NCBI GenBank assembly: GCA_037176845.1
Contig: JAYKXP010000090.1
Coordinates: forward strand, 124,001 to 188,000
From: Paramarasmius palmivorus
Taxonomy: Eukaryota; Basidiomycota; Agaricomycetes; Agaricales; Marasmiaceae
Length of the DNA stretch: 64,000 nt
Reading direction: 5' to 3'
Shown here: piece by piece, positions 38,629-49,044 of the stretch
How positions within the stretch are numbered: position 1 is the first letter of the stretch
How the letters are laid out: each line of letters opens with the position of its first letter
Notes under the pieces: model-generated
What the model was told of the DNA's origin: nothing
Database searches by the model: none
The model's input: only the letters and a program-made list of their open reading frames with translations
Translations under genes and position numbers: made by a program

Positions 38629-40501
38629 CTACAATTTCGCATGTTCTCCCTTTGGGTACACCCCGCTTTCATTATATTTCAGGATGTCCTTGTGTTTGCC
38701 GTGAATGTTCTCCTTTATAGCAGGGTAACCAGCGACAGTCATCGTGATGTCTAAATCCTGTTCATATTCGTCAGACACTACTTTCAATTGGGCCTTCTCC
38801 ATCGGGAAACGCACCGCGAGCAGAGATTTCAGAACGTGCCTGCAGCCTTTCTCCCCTTCATGTGCCATGCCCTAAACGTATAACCTGCCAATCATCACCT
38901 AAGACACGGTCACTCGACTGGAAAGGCAATAAAAGAAACGGATTCGATACATACCGCATGAGCACCGAGTGCGATCGCTTTGAAGATATCGGAACCCGTT
39001 CGAACACCCGAGTCAAAGATGATCGTCATTTCTGGGGAAAAGGTCAACGTGTATCCAAACAGTAGAGAGCATGGCCGGTCGCTACGAATTTCTTGCCGAC
39101 CGACGCCTCATTAAATCATCAACTCACTGTCTTCAACGGCCTCAACAATCTCAGGTAGAACTTCCAAACTCCCTACTGCACCGTCCACCTGTCTTCCAGC
39201 ATGATTCGTGACGATAATCCCTTCACATCCAATCTCATACGCTTTCAATGCATCCTGGGCACTCTGGATACCCTTTGATAAGGAATGGGCGACCATTGGA
39301 GATGCGCTTCCACTAGCCAAAAACGCAGTCAAAATGGGGATTCGCCCCCAAGAAACCAAACGACATACTTCTTTGATCAGCCAAGGAATCTTCTCCCATG
39401 TGTGGGCCTTTCCATGCCATACAGATGAGTCAATCCACTTCCCTGAATCTCGTTCCAGATCCTTGCCATGTTTGCGCATGAAGACGGGATCGCTAGTTCC
39501 AACTTCATTACCGACTGCCCCGGGATAGTAGAATCTGTTCCAAGTTAAAATGACAATAAGTAGGTCCGACTCGGAGGTACTATGCACTCACACATAATTA
39601 GCTAGATTAATATCTGTGGGTCGCCATCCCAACTGCCAAGTGTCCACCGTCAACATGCAGACGTCAAAGCCGCTTTTCCAGGCGCGTTCCAGTAGACTGA
39701 TAGTCTGAACCGCAGCACATACGTGAGTCAGCTAGTTTCTGGACAGATAGGGCTAGATACTACTCACTATTTCGTCGTCGTGTCCCATGTACAACTGGAA
39801 AAAGCGCGGCGATTTCGCACCACCGCCGTTGGGACCAGTTATAGGAGTGGACACTGTTACTCTCGTTTTTCTCCGAGGCGCCCAAATCATTCGCCTCCGC
39901 AACAGCCTCAATAGGCTGGGAAGAAGCAGTTGAAAGACAGTAGGGTATTCCCAGCTCGCCTGCAATCTTTGCAGGAACGAGTTCACCCTTGGGGGTGTAT
40001 AGTTTGTTGATGCCGATAGGTGCGAATAGCACTGGAGCTGGGATACGATGTCCAAAAAGATCAACTAAATGCTGAGAGTGAGTTGTTGGTCGTGAGGAGG
40101 ATTCGAAGCCTCACTTGACAAATCTCGAACATTGGTGTCCACCAACATCCTAGGTATGATGCGCCAACGGTAAAATGCTTCTCTGCACCACGCCGTTGAG
40201 TTGAATTGTGGAACGTGAAAGATGTAATACACCGCACCTGTTCGCTCGGTCAGTCCATCCCAACCCAGCGTTAGAGTTGGCATAGAAGTATCCTCTATCA
40301 TTGAGCTTTTTCTTTGTCGACTCCACCAACTCTTCACTGTGTACTGAAAAGTCTGGTACTGAAGCAAAGATCATGAGAACAAGAACAAGGAGAAGATCCA
40401 GCAAACTTACGAATGCCCTGCGTGCCACCAAGTTTGAAGACCTCTCGCTGATAGAGTGAGTAGTGAGGTGAAGGGCCTTTCGCTTTGTTAGTGGGATCCA
40501 T
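38629..40501 (-). pseudogene. FMN-dependent alpha-hydroxy-acid dehydrogenase (lactate 2-monooxygenase-like), damaged
   Basis: Homologous along its length to fungal FMN-dependent 2-hydroxy-acid oxidases. Recognised blocks in order: HYSLYQREVFKLGGTQGI, RGYFYANSNAGLGWTDRANR, FYRWRIIPRMLVDTNVRD, PVLFAPIGINKLYTPKGEL, RFFQLYMGHDDEI, FDVCMLTVDTWQLGWRP, the FMN/substrate segment IIVTNHAGRQVDGA, IIFDSGVRTGSDIFKAIALG and LDITMTVAGYPAIKEN. Three lesions interrupt it: a frame shift near 39845-39860, an extra base at the run near 39271-39273, and an in-frame TAG at 38872-38874 where the family has tryptophan after the FMN-binding GRLYV. Two frame shifts plus a stop cannot be explained by splicing. If the lesions are real, it makes no active enzyme. 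Confidence 0.75.
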
Positions 40502-41936
40502 TGGGACTACGGTTCTCTCTACTGTCCTGTAGGTTTATATAGGCGTGAAAAGCAATGCTCGCGGAGAAGGAATGGCGACGGAATGAAGAGCATCCAGATA
40601 CCTGGCGCTTGTGCATCGACGTCATGACTTGCGACGCACCAGTGGAGTGCGGACGAGTGGAATCCTCTCTATGCTTGTGGTTTACTTAGATGCCTCAATC
40701 CACTGTATCCAGGAACGTATCGCGACGGCCTGAAAGCTACTCAGATTGGGAAACTACTTGTAAGTTGTAACCGTGCTTTGAGACAACCGACTCACCCCAA
40801 GTTCACTCCGACAAGAGCTCGGACGTATGTAGTATTTGCTGTATAGAGATAGTATGGAGGGTTGAACTCTGCGTTCCGTTTCATGTAAGATACGGCGAGC
40901 CGTCTGCAACGGAGTTCCAGCTGGTGTCCACCGGCCAGCCTATGGGTGAGGAATTTTGAGTCTTCATTTGTATACGCGCAGAGTCTACATGGGCTTATTT
41001 CATGAAGGAGATTGAACACTGAACCCTGTACGAATGGGACGACGTGGTATCGACTCAAGCAGCGAGGTGAACGATTATCTCAGCATTGTAAACTTTCCTT
41101 GTCACTACCACCACCACCACCACCATTGACCAACCATTGTCTCAGCGACAGCAACACGGGCCTACACAATGTCGGGGATCTCATGGATTTTGGCTGCGTA
41201 AGAGCATGACGGTTTGCGTGAGTTTGCTTCTTTTTTTCATCGACTTCTTCAACTATACTGCATGACGATTTTCAACCGAGTACATAGGAAGTGCCGTCTG
41301 AATCTTTACAGTCGAAATTCGGTTCTCTGATTCTTCTTTGTTGCTTTATAGCCAAGTTTTTATGATTACTGAGTTTTTCCTTTAGGTGATGCCTCTTGGA
41401 TCGTGAAGCAGTCCAGTTTCCAGCTAAGGCGCTACAAAAGCGTATGTACTCTGGGCCATTTCAGCGAACCTGGTTATTATTGCCAATATCCTTTCCTCTC
41501 GGAGATCGAAATAAGGGAAGAATGTACATCCAGGGAACGCAATCCGGCATCTCTGGACCACGTCGAAGACGCTTATCCATTCCCAGCCTTTCACTACAAG
41601 TTACAACATTCTCGCGCTCATACTACCAGGTAAGTATGCCAACTTTAGACTGTCCAACGGGATGAATGACCGCCCTTTCAGGTAACAGAATCGCTCGGCC
41701 GATTGAATTTTGACTTTTTGAAGATGCATAGTATACATGGTTGGTTTCATCGTCAATTCCTCTTTCCCGGTTGATGACTGAGGAACCCTTGGTACATAGC
41801 TTGGCACGCCACTTTCTACGTTGCACTAGTAGACACTAGCAGCGCATAAATGTAATGATATGCTCAACATTCAGCATGTTTGCACCTGTCGCGCTATCTT
41901 CCGTCTGGTGTGATACTTGTTGCATTTCACTAGCAC
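40502..41936. other. Long intergenic region with a possible isolated exon
   Basis: Upstream of the damaged dehydrogenase. It holds a CCA microsatellite and one exon-like block at about 41386-41633, bounded by a good acceptor (TTTTTCCTTTAG) and a good donor (GTAAGT), with another acceptor-like site near 41682. I could not find partner exons that keep a frame, and I recognise no motif, so no gene is called. Confidence 0.35.
41108..41125. repeat. CCA trinucleotide microsatellite
   Basis: Six perfect CCA units. In an intergenic region; in one frame it would encode a proline run, but no gene is supported there. Confidence 0.85.
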
Positions 41937-42360
41937 TCATAAAACGCACACCATACCGGAGGTACATCCTCCGATTCTTATGCTAGTACATCCTTCCTCG
42001 GCTCCCTTGCAGATCGATCCATGTACTCGGGCTACGATGACACCTTTGTCCACGGTGGAGAAGAGAATCTTCCTGTTCCTAGTCGTAGTCAAACTCACTT
42101 ATACTCGTCTCTCGGACATGGACATTCTTGGACGTCGCAATCGCTCCAGCATGTTCCCTGAGTGTGAAGATTATCGGACCCACTATGCTGTGAACGAATG
42201 CCGGCTTGGGCGTTAGTCTACGAAATGTGGTGTTTGTGCGGGGGCGGTAGCTATGGTCTTTCCTTCTGATTACAATGTGGCAATTCTTCGATGTCGATGC
42301 CATACCTTTGGGTCTGTCCCACTTTTCCGTGTCGGGTTGGTGGCTAGAAGTTGTTGACAT
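41937..42360 (-). CDS. Possible small cysteine-rich protein gene (speculative)
   Basis: Starting at MSTTSSHQPDTEKWDRPK, three GT-AG steps with plausible branch points (one reads GTAGACTAAC...CACAG) join exons reading EGKTIATAPAQTPHF, then HSGSDNLHTQGTCWSDCDVQ plus ECPCPRDEY, then STVDKGVIVARVHGSICKGA and TSIRIGGCTSGMVCVL. The result, about 110 residues, has nine or so cysteines mainly in its second half, no clear signal peptide and no family I recognise. Two of the three introns would be under 40 bases, short for a basidiomycete, so the model may be chance. Confidence 0.2.
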
Positions 42361-42709
42361 ACCTACGCGTTGTTTAATTATTTCGACGTTATTAAAAAAC
42401 AGGGGGTGTTTGAATACTGCTTAAGGTTGCTAGGTGTTATGGTCATTTCTCGAAAAAGTGTGTCGGCATTGCGTGAGTTACCAGGATTTCCGGAACGACC
42501 GACTGTGAGACCGAACCGAATCGGAAAGCGCGTTCCTATTCAATTGACCCTATCCTCACTGAAGTAAAAAACGACAGATGCGCGCATTACTCCCACCCCC
42601 GTGTTTCCTTTCCTTTTCTCCCCAACCCAAGAGGTTCATGTCTTAGTCTGTCGTCGATCAGGGCAAAGAGGACGCCAATAATCTTGAAGACGTCGAATAG
42701 TTTGGTTCT
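42361..42709. other. Upstream region of membrane-protein paralogue 2
   Basis: Promoter and 5' UTR. Contains a pyrimidine-rich stretch near 42593-42620. No coding signal recognised. Confidence 0.4.
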
Positions 42710-44063
42710 ATGCCGCCTTCTCTTTCAGGATTGCGTAGTATGTGTTCCTTTTTACCCTTTGCCACTCAAAAGCCAACGTCTTTTAGTTGGATCCTCGGTT
42801 GTTCATGTCGTCGCGCTTTTGACCACCGTATATCGCCTGGTTCATCGATATCGTATAAGGCGGTTCTCCTGGGATGATGCGTGGGCGTTTTTGGCATTTG
42901 TGCTGGACATAGTGGAGTTTGCTTGCTTATGGTTGAAAGTCAGAAATGGTAAGACATGGAGATTATTCTTGGCGATGCGAAGCTGAAAGAAGTCTCGACC
43001 ACCAGATAGAGAGATTCCGGCTGGTACTCCAGAGTATATACGAAGTCAAACAATCGTGTTCTGGAGCATCACTTTCTCCTTCCCCTTGATCGTTTGGTTA
43101 GTAACCCAACGTTCAGCAAGGCATGTTTAGGCCCTAACTATTCTCTCAGCTGCGCTAGAATAAGTCTCTGGGCTTCCATTCGGCGTATTCTAGCGCCTGG
43201 CAGGCTTCGAGATTGGTGTATTCCCATGGCAGTTCTCACCGGCACCATTGCCCTTGCCCTTGTAATCATCAAAGCAGTTATGTGCAAAGCAGCCCCGACC
43301 TCGCCCGAGCAAGAATATCCTATTTTTTGTTCCTCCCCCAAACCTCTCGCGATACTTCAGACTATAGGTTTGGCTTCTGTCTCATGGACCCCACATTTCA
43401 CTGACGAATCTATTAGCCGATGTTGGACTCAGCATCTCCTTAGTTGGCATGCCACTCTATGCTCTTTATTACATGGACTTGACATCAACAAAGCGCAATC
43501 TCATGATGCTCCTATTCACTGCGAGCATACTCACGCTCATCGCAGCGCTTGTTCATAATGTATATGTTTTGCAGCGGAACCGAATCCTGAATCTCTATAC
43601 TACGCACATTGAGGTAGGTTCCTCATTCTTACTTAACTTCGTTGGACGAGTCTGAAGTGGATTTATTCAGGCTGCGATAGCTCTCTTAGTATGCAACGTC
43701 CACGTCGTCGTCGCTAGCCTCTACACTTTGCATCAACATGCCACTAGCAACAATTATGCCACCGATGAATCCCACACTCACTGCGACCAGACTAGTCGCG
43801 CCATTTCTGGGTTGCCAAACACTATCTCAGATACCACAGGATATTCCACCAATCTCGGCCAAGTCCGGTACACGACTAGCACTCTAACCTTCACCGATAT
43901 CAGCTCTTCAATACGAGATGTAGACTCGCATCGTCTGGGTCCTAACTCGATCGTAACACATCCTGGCGAGACAGGACATTCTTCATTAGGGACTACGTCC
44001 GTCTCAAGGCCAAAACAGTTGACGATAAGCAAGTCGAATTTGTTCGGGGGAACACCTACCTGA
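42710..44063 (+). CDS. Seven-helix membrane protein, paralogue 2 of 3
   Basis: Same family and intron layout as the gene at 35116-36520, on the opposite strand. The first exon MPPSLSGL is followed by GSSVVHVVALLTTVYRLVHR, SWDDAWAFLAFVLDIVEFAC, IPAGTPEYIRSQTIVFWSIT, then the family core RISLWASIRRILAPGRLRDW. Helices CIPMAVLTGTIALALVIIK, ADVGLSISLVGMPLYALYYM, NLMMLLFTASILTLIAALVH and AAIALLVCNVHVVVASLYTL follow. The tail is Ser/Thr-rich and keeps the element STLTFTDISSSI seen in paralogue 1, so the tail is under constraint and may be a regulatory or phosphorylated segment. Frame intact over five introns. ATG at 42710 chosen by alignment to paralogue 1. Confidence 0.78.
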
Positions 44064-44689
44064 TATGCAGGAAGCCGCGCTAAGGCATCTCCTAAGCCGA
44101 CTGGGTCAGCCAATTTGACTCATGAACTCTGGGAAAACCCTTGCCCTTGGAAAACGATGTTTGTATCTTCGTTTAAACCTTTCTTGCGAGCGACTGTTGA
44201 CAGTATTTGCTAGGTCATCACTTTGTAGTTGACGCATGCTACTACCACCGTGATTCCCAGCATAAGGTCTGCCTGCCAACTGAATTGTCGATGTCGCACA
44301 TAGTTGGGTCTAGAAGGTTTTGTGGCGTTACTCCATTACGAACGCACCACCTACTACCTATTCAACGGTTGTACCCTGTCATTTCAGAGACCGAACGCTC
44401 ACGCAATGGATTTCTCGACATACGTCAATACTTGATCCGGTAGTCGTAACATGTACATTTTCTGTACAATGATTGTATAGTATATGCAGTGCATCTTCCT
44501 ACACAAGACTCGTTCGAGGAACGTTTAGGTAAAGAATTCCAAATCCAATATCCATTTTATACAAGCCTAGATTAAAAATACAGTAAGATCAAGGGCTAGT
44601 GTACCAGTGAGAAGTATTGCGGCAAAGGCGGGATCTCCCGTCGTCATAGTACTCCTGTCAATTCAGAGACTAGGAAATCTAGCCGCAGC
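44064..44689. other. Tail-to-tail spacer between membrane-protein paralogues 2 and 3
   Basis: 3' UTRs of two converging genes. Short open frames at 44207-44443 lack motifs. Nothing else recognised. Confidence 0.45.
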
Positions 44690-45982
44690 CTACACTTTTT
44701 CTGCCACTTGTGAGCGCTCGAACGTCGTGCTATCGCAGGGGGTGGTGTCGGCAAGGTCGGAACCTAGGGAGTATAGGTCGGTGATGGAAAATCGGTTTGT
44801 GTCGATAGTCGTTGTGTCTAAGTCGGTGTGGCATGAGACACCCCTATGAATGGGTTGGAGGTGCCGTTTCCAGCAGAGTCGTCCGAGTCGTCACCGCGGT
44901 CGCGGTGGATGAATTTATAGATACTGGTCACGACAATGACGAGATTGCAGACCATGAGAGAAACCGCAGCCTTCAGAGGTATTAGGAAGGTTGCAAGCAA
45001 TCAGACAGCGCGTGCTCACCTCGATCTGGGAACTGTAGGCCGATGCCAAGGCATTGAACATCAACGCATAGTATGCATTGACAATGGAAGGACATAATGT
45101 AATTATGGTTGCTGCGAACAAGGACATGACCAGACGTCTGGTCTTTTCGAGATAAGTTCATCGCCATAGCACATGTGTCGGTAAAAACACCAGAATGAGG
45201 CATGCTAGTATGTCCACTGTAAAATGTCGTGTTAGCCGGTGGAAACGCTAAAGCAGCATGTGCTTACTTGTCACCCCATATATGGCGACCGCCCTTCCTG
45301 CAGCTAAGGACCGACACATGATAACAAAAAATCGAGAGAAGTCTACATCGCACAGGGTGGCTCGAATTGTAATGACGATGGCGCACTGGGCGATAAAGAT
45401 CGCTGAAAGGAAGGTACAGAACATCTTCAGTTTCCCTGGCGATAAGAAACGCGCTATTGAGCAGACAAGGCTAATCCGTGAAGTCCTATTAAAGGTAAGT
45501 GAAGGCAATATTCATGTAAATGTCCGAAATTTGCTCACCAGACTACCGCGTTATACGAAGCGCTGATCAACCAAAAGAGGATCTTGAGCAGTAGATAGAA
45601 GCTTGAGATGTCTGTACTTGAGGCTGGAGGCCGCTTTAACACTGCTCAAGGGTAAAGAGATAAAGGCAGGCACTGAGCGAGGAAGTAAATAGAAATATAT
45701 ATGATTCGTACGTTGCAACCAGGTACAAATCAACAACAAAGCGTCCAGCAGTAAAGCGAAGGTTGCCCATACGTCGTCCCATGCGAAACGATTTATGCGG
45801 AGTCGATATAGTATTCTGTATATCGTTGAAGATATCGCAAGAGAATGACATGCCGTGATTACGACTATCCTATCTTCGTGAGTTGTATTGCTCTAACTAT
45901 AATATATTCAACACTCACCCCGGCCGGAAAGGGTAGCAAACGGGCTAGGTAGGTAGCCTGGTATTGGCGGTGGTGTAGTCAT
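44690..45982 (-). CDS. Seven-helix membrane protein, paralogue 3 of 3, with frame break before its tail
   Basis: Most diverged of the three paralogues. The first exon MTTPPPIPGYLPSPFATLSG is longer than in the others; then VVITACHSLAISSTIYRILY, RFAWDDVWATFALLLDALLL, the family core RTSRISLVCSIARFLSPGKL, and helices FLSAIFIAQCAIVITIRATL, MSLFAATIITLCPSIVNAYY and AAVSLMVCNLVIVVTSIYKF. The frame ends at 44818, but a Ser/Thr-rich tail equivalent to that of the paralogues (TIDTNRFSITDLYSLGSDLA) continues in another frame to a TAG at 44690. No splice of normal size joins them, so the tail may have been lost recently, or a base is wrong in the assembly. Confidence 0.7.
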
Positions 45983-46732
45983 CGCCTTGTCCTCGTAAGG
46001 GCTACCGTTGGTCGTATGGTCATAAGCGTGTTCCTAGGCCCATGGTCAAGGTTAAAAAGAAAGAAAAGATCACAGCGGAACAAGTAGTGAAAAGACCCAC
46101 GAGCCATTACTTAGCGCGGGAATCTCCTGGTCCCTTGTTTGGGTTCTATCATACTTTTTCCGAAAATATAACATTGATTACGAGATGTATATAGCACCAC
46201 TCACGAGGGCCTAGTAGCAACAGTAGCCCCAAGAGAGCAAATGAAGGGAGCTGACTTGATAGGTATCATCATGGCGGAAAGCCCGAAGTATAGGCTCAAC
46301 GCCCGACCATGAGACAGCCAGGGGAATATAATGATTTGGAGGCCTGGTCTTCGACATCAAAGAATCAGTTTGAAACTCGTGGCATAGAAGAGTGGGTTCT
46401 AATTTATGAGCGAAATTTCCCCTCGACGGGGCCCGGAATACAAGTGAACGGACCCTTAGCGCTTAGCAACTGACGCCAGGAGCTCCCCCACAGACTAAGA
46501 ATCGACGCGTGGCCTTCGGATACGTCGATGGCTACTCAAGGTGTTCGTTGTAGCGGGCTCGTGATTAACATTCTAGCCAATGATGATTCTATAAACTTGA
46601 CCGATTAGTTCGCGGGATGGCATCTGTTACTGTACCCGGTGTGAGCATCTGAAAGCTCGGGAAGTATGAAGTTACACGCACCAAAATGAATCACTACTCT
46701 GAATTAGTACACAAAAGGCACCATAATCCCAG
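45983..46732. other. Upstream region of membrane-protein paralogue 3
   Basis: Promoter of paralogue 3 and 3' UTR of the SNF5-type gene. No coding signal recognised. Confidence 0.45.
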
Positions 46733-48531
46733 CTACCTCCGCCGACTCCTTCCAGCACCTCCAGCTAAACTCTGGAATTTGCTCGTTTCTCTCCGTAAAC
46801 GCCTGGCTGCCCTTTCTCTCTCCATCTCTCTCCTCTCAACCTCTTCCTGAGTCATGACCTCAAATCTGGTCCTGAATTCCTCTGCCTCCGCCCAATCTCG
46901 CCACACACTTTTGAGCGGTTTGGGACCCCTCACTCTTCCCAGACCAGTTTTATCTTTTGTCAGCCCAGATTCCATAGTCGCAGAAGCCGAAGAAATAACG
47001 CCCCAATCCACGACATCCTTTTTGTGCTTGATGAGTTCTTCGTGAATAGCATGCGCGACTAGTGGTATTGCTTCGCCTGATAGTCCGAGTTCTGCACACA
47101 ATGTTGTGGCAAAAGCCTCGGGTGTAAGTGGCGACAAAAGATCCCATTCGATATGATCAAGAAGGTGGTGAGTGGCTATCTGAACGTCAATCTAAAGGGA
47201 AACGCGTGTCAACCCACATAGACCGAGAATTCTGGGAGAAAGAACGCACGCTCAACATTACTCTACATTCAGGGATTTCGTCCGCTCTGCTTTCAGTTCC
47301 CTGCCGCTCATCAACTTGCATCATGCTCTCGTCATCGTCCTGAAGTACTACGTCCTCTTTCTGCGTCTCGAACCCGACCGCGCTGTCCATTCCCAACTCC
47401 ATCCTCGCTATACCCTCGCAATCCTCTAGTTGCGCTTTGATTTGATTCGCCACAGTTTCTGCCCAGGGCTCGACTGGTAGATCAAGGTCGTTGCAAAATA
47501 TTCTCGCGAACACCTCTGGCTTGATTGTCTCCTCATACAGATTCCATACAAAACAGTCTCGTATTCGATGTGTCTCGGTATCAAACTCGACTCGTATAGG
47601 AACAAGCGCGCTTGGCCGACGGGATTGTTGGAAGAGAGATTCTTCGTCCCTGTAAATCGTCAGCCAAACAAGTACGTGAATTCTAGAAGATAGTGGACAT
47701 ACGGTACACATGGGCTGTCATAGGCATGTATCTTGCTTTTATGAACTTGTCGGGAGGTACCATGCCCAAATAGCTCTGATCCAAAGCTTCTTCGCCAGCC
47801 CCTGCTGAACCTTGCAATCGGAACGCTCCGGTACCTTTTGCACCTGCGCCACCTTTCCCTTGCCGGATACTTGTTCGTGTACCGCCACTAGCCACGAAGT
47901 CCGAATCGTCAGAATCAATGGCACCAGCATCAGGGAATTCGTCACCCGAACCAGGATCAGCGTAGTTCACTACCCCCGTACGCCGTCCTGACGATCGTGT
48001 ACCCAGCGCGGCTGTCGTCGCCGCCACCGTGGTGGTTGCTACTGCTGTCGCTGCCGATGTTGATGGAGCGTTTGAAGTAGAACCAGTAGTTATTATCGGT
48101 TGCATTAGTAGCGTTGCACCTGTTCGCAGCCGAGAAGAATATGTAGTGCGAAGTGCTTGAGACGTCGCTGGTACGACTAGCCGTGACGCCGCATTCTGCA
48201 CCGGCTGAGAAGCAGCTACCGGCACAGCTTGAGGTTGTGGAAGGGAGCGATATGGTGTCGCCACGGGTACGGGCGCCGGTGTAGGTGTGCTTGTAAGGTT
48301 GCTGGGTCGACCTGCTCGTGCACGAGACGGACGAATGCCAGCACTGGCGGTGCGTGGTGGAGGGGTGGGGGTGCTCGACCACGCTTGCAAGTTTTTCTGG
48401 TATGTAGCCGAATTCCCTTGATGAGGAACCGAAGGATGAAATCCACCAGCATTGGCCTGGAGTTGAGCTATGGTGTTTTTGAGCTGTAAATCTGTCAAAT
48501 CCCGGAACCCATTGTGGTTCTGTTCGCTCAT
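46733..48531 (-). CDS. SFH1: SNF5/SFH1-type subunit of a SWI/SNF-RSC chromatin remodeller
   Basis: A core subunit of a nucleosome-remodelling complex, nuclear. The first 240 residues are low-complexity (Pro/Thr/Ala/Ser-rich), starting MSEQNHNGFRDLTDLQLKNT. Two SNF5 repeats follow: the first around LVPIRVEFDTETHRIRDCFV, EVFARIFCNDLDLPVEPW and ANQIKAQLEDC; the second around HHLLDHIEWDLLSPLTPEAF, TLCAELGLSGEAIPLVAHAI and HEELIKHKKDV. The C-terminus PLKSVWRDWAEAEEF plus a basic coiled stretch (REMERERAARRLRRE) is typical of the RSC-type Sfh1 group. Two introns (near 47655-47705 and 47160-47265). The frame is clean. Assignment to SFH1 rather than SNF5 rests on length and the C-terminus and is probable, not certain. 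Confidence 0.87.
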
Positions 48532-49044
48532 GATTTAGATATACTAAGTCTGGCATAAGAGGTCAACGGGGTCGTTTCAAAAGGACAGGATCAAGAACGC
48601 ACTGCAAGCCCCAGGTTTCTTCCCCAGTCGTACACTGAGTTGGAAGAACTTCTATTCCCTGACAAGCAAATGCCGACTATTTGCCCCAGTAGCTTGCTTC
48701 AAGCAGTCTGGATCTTCACAAAACAGGAGCGATCACTGAGAAAGAACAATGTATTTGATGAATGAAAGCTTACTTTTCAATGTCAGATTCCGAGAAAATT
48801 CGAGATAGCACGCCCTGAGTGAATGTGGGCGCGTAGATGAGAGTACAAGATAAGTTTGTGTGGGTGTACAAGGTGAAGCGACCAAGCGCGTAAGAAGTCA
48901 CATTCGCGTGACGTATTTTTCCTATTTCTCCCTTCTTCCATGCTCATACATCGAGCCCTAACCTCGGCTCACGGACACCTTCCTGGATGTTCAAAATGGG
49001 GATTAACTCAGCTCAGACGAAGCTCAAACGACGCAATTGTTGAC
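48532..49044. other. Divergent promoter region, SNF5-type gene to PolX-like gene
   Basis: Shared upstream region of two divergent nuclear-function genes. No coding exon recognised, although the true 5' end of the PolX-like gene may lie here. Confidence 0.4.
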
